This document shows positions 7,094-14,616 of a DNA stretch of 16,662 nucleotides, one piece after another. The stretch is taken from assembly GCA_964345775.1 (NCBI GenBank), contig CAYFSO010000068.1:1-16662 (forward strand), read 5' to 3'. Positions within the stretch are counted from its first letter, which is position 1; every line of letters starts with the position of its first letter. Below the pieces are notes generated by a model that ran no database searches, was not told the DNA's origin, and worked only from the letters and a program-made list of their open reading frames with translations. A program made the translations under genes and the position numbers. The stretch comes from M55B154 sp964345775 (GTDB lineage Bacteria > Spirochaetota > UBA4802 > UB4802).

Positions 7094-8047
7094 ATGGAGA
7101 TCCTCCCCCTTTTACAGAAAGCGGATATTTTCTCGAAGATGCGCCAGCCCGAGCTGGAGATAATCGCCCGTTATAGTGATTTTAAAAATTATAAAGAAGG
7201 GGATATTATTTTTTCAGAAGGGGAGTCAGGAGGTGCCCTCTTCGTGGTTGCCGATGGCAGGGTGCTTATTACCCAAAAGACTGATGAAGAGGAACAGCGG
7301 GATATAGCCGTGTTCCTGCCCGGTGAAAGTTTTGGTGAACTGAACCTCTTCGAGAACAAGCCCCGCAATGCCAGTGCCATTGCTGAAAAAGATACCACCC
7401 TTCTTGCCTTTCCACGGGAAGGGTATACCTTCGCTGAAGTCCTTGAACGCCACGAGGACGTGTGCGCCAGGATGCTTTACAAGCTGCTTGCCATGATCTC
7501 GGGCAGGATTCGCCAGACCAATACCCTTATATCTGAAAAAACAGGCTGGGTGGATGACCTCAAGAACCAGGTATACCTTGATAAGCTGACAGGTGTATAT
7601 AACAGGACCTTCCTCGAAGAGGAATTCCCAGTACGGCTGCAGGACATGGAACAGGCCTCTCTTCTGATGATAAAACCCGATGATTTCAAGAAGATAAACG
7701 ATACATGGGGTCACGAGGCGGGTGACGAGGTTCTGCGAAGAATGGGCAACCTGGTGAAGGACGCTGCCGGCAGCGAAGACATTCCTGTTCGTTACCGGGG
7801 AGACGAGTTTACACTTGTTTTTCCCGAAACCGCTGAAAATGAAGCAGCCGAGAAGGCCCGGGTACTACTGGAAAAGATCACCCGGATGGACTTTTCCGAT
7901 GTAACAGGTGGAGAGTCCATTGCCCTTACCGCAAGCCTGGGGGTCGCGTCATATCCCCAGACCGCGTCAACTGCCGACGCACTTGTCAGGGAAGCATTTG
8001 ACAGGATGTGGAAGGTCCGCGAAGAGGGAGGAAACGGTATATCATGA
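7094..8047 (+). CDS. cNMP-binding / degenerate GGDEF protein
   Basis: Residues ~5-140 are a cyclic-nucleotide-binding (CAP_ED) domain with the phosphate-binding cassette FGELNLFENKPRNAS (80-94), keeping the Glu and Arg that contact the cyclic phosphate. Residues ~160-317 are a GGDEF domain starting at LTGVYNR (165-171). The signature is RGDEF (235-239) instead of GGDEF. The residue matching the first metal-binding Asp (D327 in PleD) is K194 in MIKPDDFKKIND, while the guanine-contacting Asn and Asp (N202, D211) remain. The allosteric I-site RxxD reads GSED (226-229), so its Arg is lost. Diguanylate cyclase activity is therefore doubtful; a GTP-binding or partner-regulating role is more likely. 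It starts 16 bases after the helicase stop, and its TGA overlaps the next ATG (ATGA), implying translational coupling with its paralogue. Confidence 0.93.
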   Translation: MEILPLLQKADIFSKMRQPELEIIARYSDFKNYKEGDIIFSEGESGGALFVVADGRVLITQKTDEEEQRDIAVFLPGESFGELNLFENKPRNASAIAEKDTTLLAFPREGYTFAEVLERHEDVCARMLYKLLAMISGRIRQTNTLISEKTGWVDDLKNQVYLDKLTGVYNRTFLEEEFPVRLQDMEQASLLMIKPDDFKKINDTWGHEAGDEVLRRMGNLVKDAAGSEDIPVRYRGDEFTLVFPETAENEAAEKARVLLEKITRMDFSDVTGGESIALTASLGVASYPQTASTADALVREAFDRMWKVREEGGNGIS

Positions 8048-9015
8048 ATGAACTGGTGGAATTCCTGAAGGAGATCACCATACTGGACTCTCTTACGGTA
8101 GAAGAGATTGAAGAATTTGCCAACTCCCTTGAAGAAATTACTGTTGAAAAAGATCATGTTCTGTTCAGGCAGGGTGACACGGGTGAGGTGCTGTACATCG
8201 TCCGGGATGGTGAAATAGGAGGCATAATAGATATGCCCGACGGGAAACAGCGCGATGTTGCCCGTTTTGCGAAAGGGGATTTCTTCGGGGAGATGTCCAT
8301 CTTTGAAAATGACCTGAGATCGGCCACGTGCAGGTCCCGTACTGATGCAAAATTGTTGAAACTTCACAAGAATGACTTCTTCCATCTCATAGAGGATAAT
8401 CCCCGGATCGCAATAAAGATAATGTACCGGATGCTGAATATAACCACCGGGAGGCTGCAGAATACCGGCCGGTTCTTGTCCGATATGATCAGGTGGGGTA
8501 ACGATGCCAGGAAGCGGGCTATTACCGATGAATTTACCGGTGTGTATAACAGGAGATTCCTTGAAGAATCAATGGGGCCGCTGTTTGCCGAGGCCGCGAG
8601 AAAACAAACTCCCCTTTCGCTGGTGATGATCGACCTGGATCATTTCAGGGAGATCAACGATATGTATGGCCATGATACGGGTGACCAGTTAATACTGGAA
8701 CTTGTTACCGTGTGTAAGAATAATCTGCGAGAGAAAGATATCATTGCCCGGTACGGTGGAGATGAATTTACTATTATTTTTCCCGATACAAATGGAACAG
8801 ATGCCCTTCAACTCGCCGAGAAGCTGAGAGCCGATGCGTCACGTGTTGAGCTTCTAAGATCAAAAAAAAGTTCCATTCAATCGGTTACCCTCAGCATGGG
8901 GCTGGCAACGTACCCGGAGAACGCTTCGGGCCTGGAGGCGTTAAAGTCAGGCGCCGACAGGGCCCTGTACCGTGCCAAGGAAGAGGGACGGGACAGGGTT
9001 GTTATGGCTGGATGA
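8044..9015 (+). CDS. cNMP-binding / GGDEF diguanylate cyclase, intact active site
   Basis: Predicted to make c-di-GMP from two GTP. The start is the ATG at 8044, overlapping the upstream stop as ATGA, with GGAGG further upstream inside the previous gene; the in-frame TTG-type extension to 8008 would run into that gene and adds an unrelated Arg-rich leader. Residues ~8-140 are a CAP_ED domain with FGEMSIFENDLRSAT (81-95). Residues ~160-323 are GGDEF: FTGVYNR, metal/substrate motif MIDLDHFREIND (D197, N205), GHDTGD (D214), GGDEF at 238-242, and an I-site RxxD (REKD, 229-232) exactly five residues before it. All catalytic and product-inhibition residues are in place, unlike its tandem paralogue. 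There is no membrane segment, so it acts in the cytoplasm and its cyclase may be gated by cAMP or another cyclic nucleotide bound at the N-terminus. Confidence 0.95.
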   Translation: MNELVEFLKEITILDSLTVEEIEEFANSLEEITVEKDHVLFRQGDTGEVLYIVRDGEIGGIIDMPDGKQRDVARFAKGDFFGEMSIFENDLRSATCRSRTDAKLLKLHKNDFFHLIEDNPRIAIKIMYRMLNITTGRLQNTGRFLSDMIRWGNDARKRAITDEFTGVYNRRFLEESMGPLFAEAARKQTPLSLVMIDLDHFREINDMYGHDTGDQLILELVTVCKNNLREKDIIARYGGDEFTIIFPDTNGTDALQLAEKLRADASRVELLRSKKSSIQSVTLSMGLATYPENASGLEALKSGADRALYRAKEEGRDRVVMAG

Positions 9016-9042
9016 AGGGCCTGAACAACCCTTTTACTTTTT
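9015..9042 (+). terminator. Weak candidate terminator after the helicase/GGDEF operon
   Basis: AAGGG (9015-9019) pairs with CCCTT (9029-9033) across a nine-base loop, followed by TTACTTTTT. The stem is short, so this is a weak intrinsic terminator at best. It overlaps the stop of the convergent gene at 9034. Confidence 0.35.
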
Positions 9043-9684
9043 GAATGCCTGCCAGGGGTTCTTTACCCCCCGATGCATGTAGCTTCCCTCTATGAGCTTG
9101 CCTTCATTCTTGAATTTACCGTAGAAATGCTGGGTGAAATACGTATTGGCGCCAACCCTGCGCAATTCCTTCGCGCTGGTAACCGACCTGATAAAACTGA
9201 TCTTTCCATTATGGATGCGTAAGCGTTTCAACGGTTCATACACCCCTTTTGCCCACCGGGGGAAACGAAATCCACCGTGAAGCCGGCCGTTTTTCACCGC
9301 AAGGTACAGGTACCCCTTGTGCCCGGAAACATTGACAGTGTATGTGCCAAGATACTTTGATGGTATATTGACGGCAACCGGCTCATCCTCTTCTTCAATG
9401 ATGAATTCGATACTTATTATCTCCGCGATGGGAATGACGGAAAGGGAGTACTTTTCTTCCCCTGCAGAAAACGCGGACTTCCTGCTTTTGTGAATTGTCC
9501 GGGACTGCCTGCAGATGACGGATGAACCAGCCAGTACAACATGGCGGGCATTATAGTAATTGCCTTCAGTCTTCTTTATGACTGCCCGGTAGGGCGCGGT
9601 CAGGGTAAGTATTATGGTGCATATGAACAATACCAGCAGCGTGGCTGCAATTGTTATACCGATTATTTTAAGCTTTTTCTTCAT
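9034..9684 (-). CDS. Membrane-anchored protein of unknown function, 216 aa
   Basis: I do not recognise a family. The N-terminus (MKKKLKIIGITIAATLLVLF) is a Lys-rich start and then a single hydrophobic helix to about residue 30, with no lipobox and no clear signal-peptidase site, so an inner-membrane anchor with the rest outside the cytoplasm is likely. The C-terminal ~110 residues alternate short beta-strand-like segments with glycines and basic/aromatic residues (YLGTYTVNVSGHKGYLYLAV, later YGKFKNEGKLIEGSYMHRGV), suggesting a small beta-sandwich or lipocalin-like fold; this is an impression, not a match. The start codon has only a weak GGAATTG upstream. Convergent with the GGDEF operon (18-base gap) and divergent from the chemoreceptor gene, so probably monocistronic. 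Confidence 0.85.
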   Translation of the reverse strand: MKKKLKIIGITIAATLLVLFICTIILTLTAPYRAVIKKTEGNYYNARHVVLAGSSVICRQSRTIHKSRKSAFSAGEEKYSLSVIPIAEIISIEFIIEEEDEPVAVNIPSKYLGTYTVNVSGHKGYLYLAVKNGRLHGGFRFPRWAKGVYEPLKRLRIHNGKISFIRSVTSAKELRRVGANTYFTQHFYGKFKNEGKLIEGSYMHRGVKNPWQAFKK

Positions 9685-9769
9685 GGTTCAATTCCATTTA
9701 ATTATTGAATATGCATTACAGTGTCAGAGGGTACATGTTTTCGATGTATATGGCAAGATAAAAAAATCC

Positions 9770-9798
9770 TTGCGATTCTGTATGTATGGGCATATATA
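9770..9798 (+). promoter_or_regulatory. Candidate sigma70-type promoter for the chemoreceptor gene
   Basis: TTGCGA (9770-9775) and TATATA (9793-9798) are separated by 17 bases, giving a leader of about 25-30 bases before the ATG at 9831. An imperfect dyad, TGTATGTAT (9779-9787) and ATACATTACA (9796-9805), overlaps the -10 box and could be an operator. Confidence 0.4.
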
Positions 9799-9820
9799 CA
9801 TTACATGGACTAAGGTGTGA

Positions 9821-9826
9821 AGGAGG
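9821..9826 (+). promoter_or_regulatory. Shine-Dalgarno that fixes the chemoreceptor start
   Basis: AGGAGG followed by GGGC and ATG at 9831. It supports the ATG at 9831 over an in-frame start at 9786, which would place this sequence inside the coding region and precede the predicted -10 box. Confidence 0.85.
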
Positions 9827-9830
9827 GGGC

Positions 9831-11390
9831 ATGTTTGAGAGGATACGGCGGTTCGTTTTTCCCGAAAGGGAAGGATATGCGCAGACCTATGCAGAAGAAC
9901 TGCATAACCAGTGTGGAAAGGTGTTGCTTCCCGCGTCAATAATATGCATTGCAGCATGGCTGCCGTACGTGTCCGTTGACTCGGTTTTGTTTCCGGGTGA
10001 ACCCGTCATTGTCATGCTCAGGTATGGTCTTACCATAGTGGCACTTACGGTGTTTATCCTCCAGTTTGTCCCCGTCCTGAAAGAGAAGAGCATGTACCTC
10101 CTTGCCGTGCTGGGCCTGTACCTGCTGGTTGCAACTGGTCTTATCACGGGTATATCAGGTGCTGATCCCGTGTACATGGGGGGATACCTGTTCATTCTCG
10201 TTGTTCCCGTTATAGCACCCATAAAGCGTAACCTGTTATGGTTCATAGTTGTTGTATCGCTTTTGGTATTTTTTGCCAGTGGCCTTTCCAGGGGGATGGC
10301 CTTTGAAAGCATACGTGACCAGTACAAGTTGAATGACATTGTAGCCACTTCAATGTTTTCACTTGTTTTTATATACGTTCTTGACCGGATACGGTACAGG
10401 AACTGGATGCAGTCCCTGCAGGTTGGACAACAGAAAATACAATTACAGGAAGACAGTTCCCGTATAAGCAAGATCGTGGAAAATGCAAAGAATGTGACCG
10501 CCCACGTGTTAGAGGCAACGGGTGTGCTCAGTGACATGTCCAGGCAGGTGAATAATACTGTAACCGAACAATCCGGGCATTTTACCCAAACCCGCGATGC
10601 GGGAGAACGTGCAATAAGATCATTTGAATCATTCAGTGAAACCACCCGGGGTCAAATGGACGTAAACAGCAAAGCAAAACAACTCAGTGAGCAGATCCGT
10701 AATGACCTTTCAGGCACTGCCAGTCACAGTATCAAGGCCAGCAAAGACGCGGTTCGTGTAAAAGAGTTGTCTGATGATTGTGATCAGAAACTGAAGGCTG
10801 CCATGCAGGTCATCGAGAATTTAAAAGACGAGTCTGCACGAATAGAGGAGATCTCAAGTACGATTAATGACATTGCCGACCAGACAAGCCTGCTTTCCCT
10901 GAATGCTTCAATAGAGTCTGCACGGGCCGGGGATCACGGGAAAGGATTCTCAGTGGTGGCAGAAGAGATATCCAAGCTCGCAGAAAGGAGTATAAATTCG
11001 GCAAGGGAGATCAGCGGTATCGTTGGAAGTTCCGTGGAAAAGATCAGTATATCCTCCAGCCAGATGCAGGAAACTTCAGCGTCACTTGCCGAGATTGTCA
11101 GCTTCCTCGAGGAAAACAGGAAGTTCCTTGTGCAATTTGAATCCATTGTCCGTTCACAGGATGATGACATGAAGGAGTTGATACAGCATTTTGAAGGAAT
11201 GATCAACTATTCAGAATCGGTAAATTCCATGATAGAACAGAATACACGCGAGATATCTCAATCTCAACAGGTAATGCAGCGTATCGAGGAGTTCTACAGC
11301 AATTTGCTTGAAATGGCGACCAGCCTTTTGGATATATCGGACAACCTGTCTACACATATTGAAAATCTTAACACTACGCTGGCGGAATGA
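9831..11390 (+). CDS. Methyl-accepting chemotaxis protein with multi-helix membrane sensor, no HAMP
   Basis: Senses a stimulus and controls CheA/CheW, or a related non-flagellar pathway. After a short basic N-terminus (RIRRF), about six hydrophobic segments follow (roughly 31-49, 58-80, 87-108, 115-131, 134-152, 168-185), with loops too short for a periplasmic sensor domain, so both ends are cytoplasmic. No HAMP is recognisable: the last helix runs straight into a coiled coil from ~190. The signalling tip is clear at about 341-400: INDIADQTSLLSLNASIESA, RAGDHGKGFSVVAEEISKLA, then ERSINSAREISGIV. The N of the canonical QTNLL is S here, and ESARAG replaces EAARAG. There is no C-terminal CheR-tethering pentapeptide (it ends TTLAE). 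Length is 519 aa from the chosen start. No che gene is nearby, so it is an orphan receptor. The convergent neighbour's stop is 11 bases away. Confidence 0.95.
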   Translation: MFERIRRFVFPEREGYAQTYAEELHNQCGKVLLPASIICIAAWLPYVSVDSVLFPGEPVIVMLRYGLTIVALTVFILQFVPVLKEKSMYLLAVLGLYLLVATGLITGISGADPVYMGGYLFILVVPVIAPIKRNLLWFIVVVSLLVFFASGLSRGMAFESIRDQYKLNDIVATSMFSLVFIYVLDRIRYRNWMQSLQVGQQKIQLQEDSSRISKIVENAKNVTAHVLEATGVLSDMSRQVNNTVTEQSGHFTQTRDAGERAIRSFESFSETTRGQMDVNSKAKQLSEQIRNDLSGTASHSIKASKDAVRVKELSDDCDQKLKAAMQVIENLKDESARIEEISSTINDIADQTSLLSLNASIESARAGDHGKGFSVVAEEISKLAERSINSAREISGIVGSSVEKISISSSQMQETSASLAEIVSFLEENRKFLVQFESIVRSQDDDMKELIQHFEGMINYSESVNSMIEQNTREISQSQQVMQRIEEFYSNLLEMATSLLDISDNLSTHIENLNTTLAE

Positions 11391-11401
11391 ATCACTGTCC
11401 G

Positions 11402-11851
11402 TCAGCGTATGGATGATATATCGCGTATGGCGCTGAGTATCCTGTTGGCGATATCTTCCACGGTGCTTCCGGTCAGGCTTGATATTTCAATGATGCCAGT
11501 GCAGCTCTGGGAGAGCATCAGGTTGAGGCCCCCGTCATCACCATGCTGCCTGAAATCAGTTCTGAGTCCTATGACCGGGATGCCCCTGGCCATGGCGTAA
11601 CCCATCTCCCACGCGGTTCCCGAATCAGCGTCAGTGCCGTCAAGTACGGCAACCACTACCGAGGCACCACGTATGCCCTCTATGCATTTTTCGTATATTT
11701 CTCCGGGAGTGGACAGGCCTTCACATTCCTCCTGCGGTAAAAACACACCAAGTGCTCCTCCTCTCAGGTGACCGGCAAGCTCGAGGTTATAATTTCTCTC
11801 AGCCGTTGAAAAGAGGGGGCCTGCAAGGTATATCCACGTGCTGTTGTTCAT
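11402..11851 (-). CDS. Nucleoside 2-deoxyribosyltransferase family protein
   Basis: Family enzymes cleave or exchange the N-glycosidic bond of 2'-deoxynucleosides, or hydrolyse deoxynucleoside monophosphates. Seen: IYLAGPLFSTAER (7-19), the substrate-binding strand and loop; VVAVLDGTDADSGTAWEMGY (66-85), with the family acidic residues and the likely nucleophile E82 in SGTAWEMG; then GIPVIGLRTDFR and GLNLML (108-113). At 149 aa it has the usual length. The ATG is preceded by GGAGG with nine bases between, lying in the 16-base gap after the metallophosphatase gene, so it is the last gene of the operon that starts at 14616. Substrate is not predictable; a base-salvage or nucleotide-sanitising role is the usual inference. 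Confidence 0.92.
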   Translation of the reverse strand: MNNSTWIYLAGPLFSTAERNYNLELAGHLRGGALGVFLPQEECEGLSTPGEIYEKCIEGIRGASVVVAVLDGTDADSGTAWEMGYAMARGIPVIGLRTDFRQHGDDGGLNLMLSQSCTGIIEISSLTGSTVEDIANRILSAIRDISSIR

Positions 11852-11867
11852 GTCCGGGTACCTCCGC

Positions 11868-13211
11868 TCATGGTTGTAGTGCTCCCGTAAAGGGAATGAC
11901 GGTGCAATTATCTCTGGCCTGTGTATCTTTTGTATATGATATCCTCAGTTCATGTGTAAAGGTCATGTTCCACAATTCTTTGGCGCGGCCGTGGTTCCGG
12001 GCGGTGACACGAATGTTCCTGCTTCCGTCTTCGAGCAGGATGATCCATGATTCGATGCCGCTTATGATATCCTTTCGTATGGCTGCTACTTCAAGAAAAA
12101 GGGTGTCTCGATACCTGAAGGGCCGGTTCACCTTTCCCTGGAAATAGGTTGGTAGATGGGAATGTCCTGATATCCATATGTCCACGTGGTAGTCTTTGAG
12201 AACCTCTGCGAACCGGTCAGATTTGGCAATTCGCATGGTGGGGAAGGCCGAACTTAACAGACCGCTCTGCTTGAGACAGGCATGGGTAACGGTTATTATT
12301 ATTTTGTCCTGGTTCCTGATGACAAGGTCTTTCCACCACCTGAAGGCTTCGTCCGATATCTCCTGCATGGGGGTGCGTTTCTCGTCCGACATTAAAATGA
12401 AGAGTATGTTGCCGTACCTGGAGGCGTAATGGAGCGGCTTGCCGATATTTTTCACGAACGCTTCAAGGTGACGTGCCTCGTGGTTGCCGGCGATCTCAAG
12501 CCAGCAGCTGGTTTTCAGTTTCTTCCTTGTTTCGTGGTATGCGTTGTAATAGAAGGCGGCATTCTTTTTGGCGTAGACTATGTCTCCGGGGACAAGGCCG
12601 ATGTCTACCCGGGGATAAGACCGTACCATGTCGTCAACGGCTGTCCGGTAATACTCGAGCTCATGTTCGTTTTCCGGCTGCATGTCAGAGTGACACCATA
12701 TGAGGGTTCTTGACGGGGCATCGCTACCGGCCGGCTGTGCCGGTTCGGTACTGCCGCAGGATACAAGGAGGATCGCAACCATGATCAGCGGAAGGGTTCG
12801 TGATCTCCATCCGGCCGCTGCCAGCAAACAGATACCAAGAAAAAGTGATACAATTGGGGCGATCCAGAGGCTCATGAAATCATGCATTCGTGCGGTGCCG
12901 GGATCATCGGGATCGTATAAAACCTGTACTTTGTCACCTTCCCGGTATGACGCGGGATTTGTCGCATGGGCGGACTGGAAGGTTATGGTGTTGCCCCTGT
13001 CGGTGGTAAACCTGATCACCGGTGCGTACATGACACCGCCGGAACCTTCAAGATCGGCGGGAACATCGATGATGGCGATCACCTCGCCCGTGGTTTTTTC
13101 TGAATCTTCAATGAAGCTCTTTGTTGACAAGTACAGGATTACTGACGTTGCCGTGAAAAGTATGCCAATGGAAATGAGAACTACGGGAATTTTTTTTCGT
13201 ATATTTTTCAT
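11868..13211 (-). CDS. DUF3592 membrane domain fused to a lipoprotein-type metallophosphatase
   Basis: Two modules share one frame. Residues 1-140 are DUF3592-like: a membrane helix (~8-29), a beta-rich region with TTGEVIAI, YAPVIRFTT, then YREGDKVQVLYDPDDPGTA, and a second membrane helix (~115-133). Immediately after, RSRTLPLIMVAILLVSCGST (136-154) has the form of a complete lipoprotein signal peptide with lipobox LVSC (Cys152), followed by a Pro/Ala/Ser linker. Residues ~168-380 form a calcineurin-like metallophosphatase: HSDMQ (174-178, a D-x-Q variant of D-x-H), VPGD (207-210), GNHE (242-245), VTH (308-310) and GHSH (349-352), so all metal-binding blocks are present. It probably acts outside the cytoplasmic membrane on phosphoesters. 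Its ATG overlaps the enoyl-CoA hydratase stop (ATGA). No internal start with a Shine-Dalgarno is obvious before the lipobox. It may be a real fusion, or lipobox cleavage could release the second half. Confidence 0.92.
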   Translation of the reverse strand: MKNIRKKIPVVLISIGILFTATSVILYLSTKSFIEDSEKTTGEVIAIIDVPADLEGSGGVMYAPVIRFTTDRGNTITFQSAHATNPASYREGDKVQVLYDPDDPGTARMHDFMSLWIAPIVSLFLGICLLAAAGWRSRTLPLIMVAILLVSCGSTEPAQPAGSDAPSRTLIWCHSDMQPENEHELEYYRTAVDDMVRSYPRVDIGLVPGDIVYAKKNAAFYYNAYHETRKKLKTSCWLEIAGNHEARHLEAFVKNIGKPLHYASRYGNILFILMSDEKRTPMQEISDEAFRWWKDLVIRNQDKIIITVTHACLKQSGLLSSAFPTMRIAKSDRFAEVLKDYHVDIWISGHSHLPTYFQGKVNRPFRYRDTLFLEVAAIRKDIISGIESWIILLEDGSRNIRVTARNHGRAKELWNMTFTHELRISYTKDTQARDNCTVIPFTGALQP

Positions 13212-14029
13212 TTTTGTTCTTCCGGGTCAGGGAAATCTGGTTTTTCATTGTTCATGAATGCCATGATACCGTGATAGCATTCCCCCGAGGTTATAAGGCT
13301 CACCGCTTCATCTGTTTCTAACTGCAGGGCGTTTCCCTGCGGCAGGTCGGCGGACCTGCGGATAACACTGAGGGCATGCCTGATGGCAGAGGGGCCGTTG
13401 GCGGCTATGCGTTCTGCCATTTCAATTGCCTCGTCAAGTGATCTCCCCGGCGGGCTGGTCCTGTTTACCATTCCCATGGCGGCAGCCTCGGCCGCGTCTA
13501 CCTTCCTCGCAGTAAGAATCAGGTCTGCCGCCCGGCTTGAGCCGATCAACCTGCTGAGGGCTACGCCGCCGCCCCAGTCGGGCATAAGGCCCAGCCTGGT
13601 TTCAGAGAAACAGAACACCGCGTCAGGGTCAACTATCCGCATGTCACACCTGGTGGCAAGTTCTGCACCGCCGCCGTAAGCCAGGCCGTTCACTGCGGCA
13701 ATAACCGGGACGGGCAGAAAAACGAAATTATCAACAGCTGTCCTGATCCTGTTAACGAGGGCTTCGACCGGGCTTCGGTCCCGGTTCTTTACGGCATCAA
13801 CCAGCCGTGATACCTGTGGATTTTCGGGGTTTACGTCAAACCCGGCGCTGAAGGCCTCTCCTGCACCGGTAACTATTACCGCCCGCGGGGTCTTTTCCTT
13901 CAATTGAGTGGTAACGTCTTCAAGCGCATCCCACATCTTTTCATCAAAGGCATTCTTTTTGCCGGGACGGTTCAACGTGACAATGGCAAGGTGGCCTTTT
14001 CTGTCAATATCTATCCCGTGTGCAGACAT
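13208..14029 (-). CDS. Enoyl-CoA hydratase/isomerase (crotonase) family protein
   Basis: Hydrates trans-2-enoyl-CoA in fatty-acid oxidation or a related CoA pathway; crotonase members also include isomerases and other enzymes. Oxyanion-hole segments are AFSAGFDV (59-66) and LAYGGGAEL (116-124). The two catalytic glutamates of true hydratases (E144 and E164 in the rat enzyme) are both present with the same 20-residue spacing, in GGGAELA and FSETRLGLMPDWGGG. This supports hydratase activity over isomerase-only activity. Length is 273 aa, typical. The ATG follows GGAGAT with about nine bases. It lies 26 bases after the nitroreductase and overlaps the downstream metallophosphatase gene by four bases. 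No other beta-oxidation gene is in view, so the acyl substrate cannot be named. Confidence 0.94.
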   Translation of the reverse strand: MSAHGIDIDRKGHLAIVTLNRPGKKNAFDEKMWDALEDVTTQLKEKTPRAVIVTGAGEAFSAGFDVNPENPQVSRLVDAVKNRDRSPVEALVNRIRTAVDNFVFLPVPVIAAVNGLAYGGGAELATRCDMRIVDPDAVFCFSETRLGLMPDWGGGVALSRLIGSSRAADLILTARKVDAAEAAAMGMVNRTSPPGRSLDEAIEMAERIAANGPSAIRHALSVIRRSADLPQGNALQLETDEAVSLITSGECYHGIMAFMNNEKPDFPDPEEQK

Positions 14030-14055
14030 ATGATTGTCATCTCCATGGTTTAATG

Positions 14056-14616
14056 TTATTGAGAAATGGTTTCCCCGAATTTTTCACTGTACACAAAATC
14101 TTTCAGTTCTTTCCGGGGAGGTCCCTGCTTTGCCGTTACGGCGGGCTCGCCTACGGGCAGTATTACTACCGGTGTATACCCATCGGGGATCTCCAGCAAT
14201 TCGGCGCATTTGTTGTGATCAAGGAAACCAACTACCACGGTACCAAGTCCCATGTCATGGGCCTTCAGGCAGAAATTCTGTACCGCCATGCCCAGGTCGA
14301 ACATGTACCAGTTGGACAGTGCCGTGGCTTCATTGCCTTCCTTGCATCCTGAAACACCTTCTTTGGCGCATGCAACCACCAGCACACTGGCAGCAAGGGA
14401 GCATTTGCGGGCGGGGTTGTTCTCGGAATACGTTTCCACTATTTTTTCCTTCATTGAAGGATCCCGTACAACAATAAATTCCCATACCTGTGTATTTGCC
14501 CATGAAGGTGCCCACCGGGCCGCTTCCAGCAGGTCTTTTACCTGTTCATCGGTAACTTCTTTTTCGGTAAATTTGCGAATAGTTCTCCTGGTGAGTATGG
14601 CATCATTAAGTTCCAT
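14056..14616 (-). CDS. FMN-dependent nitroreductase family protein
   Basis: NAD(P)H-dependent flavoprotein of the nitroreductase fold. The start is the ATG at 14616 (MELNDAILTRRTIRKF), chosen because AGGAG stands six bases upstream; an in-frame start at 14721 would add 35 hydrophobic, promoter-like residues and drown the Shine-Dalgarno. Seen in 186 aa: RRTIRKF (10-16), the FMN phosphate-binding start; APSWANTQVWEF (36-47), typical FMN/dimer motif; and MGLGTVVVG (122-130) with the later PVGEP (154-158). Several cysteines occur at 72, 83, 91, 116 and 137, more than usual, but without a ferredoxin-like spacing. It is the first gene of the minus-strand operon ending at 11402. The natural substrate is unknown; quinone, nitro-compound or enone reduction are the usual options. 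Confidence 0.94.
   Translation of the reverse strand: MELNDAILTRRTIRKFTEKEVTDEQVKDLLEAARWAPSWANTQVWEFIVVRDPSMKEKIVETYSENNPARKCSLAASVLVVACAKEGVSGCKEGNEATALSNWYMFDLGMAVQNFCLKAHDMGLGTVVVGFLDHNKCAELLEIPDGYTPVVILPVGEPAVTAKQGPPRKELKDFVYSEKFGETISQ

Noticed and set aside
9887..10645. 252-aa minus-strand frame opposite the chemoreceptor
   Set aside because: It mirrors the membrane and coiled-coil part of a clear chemoreceptor gene and has no independent support.
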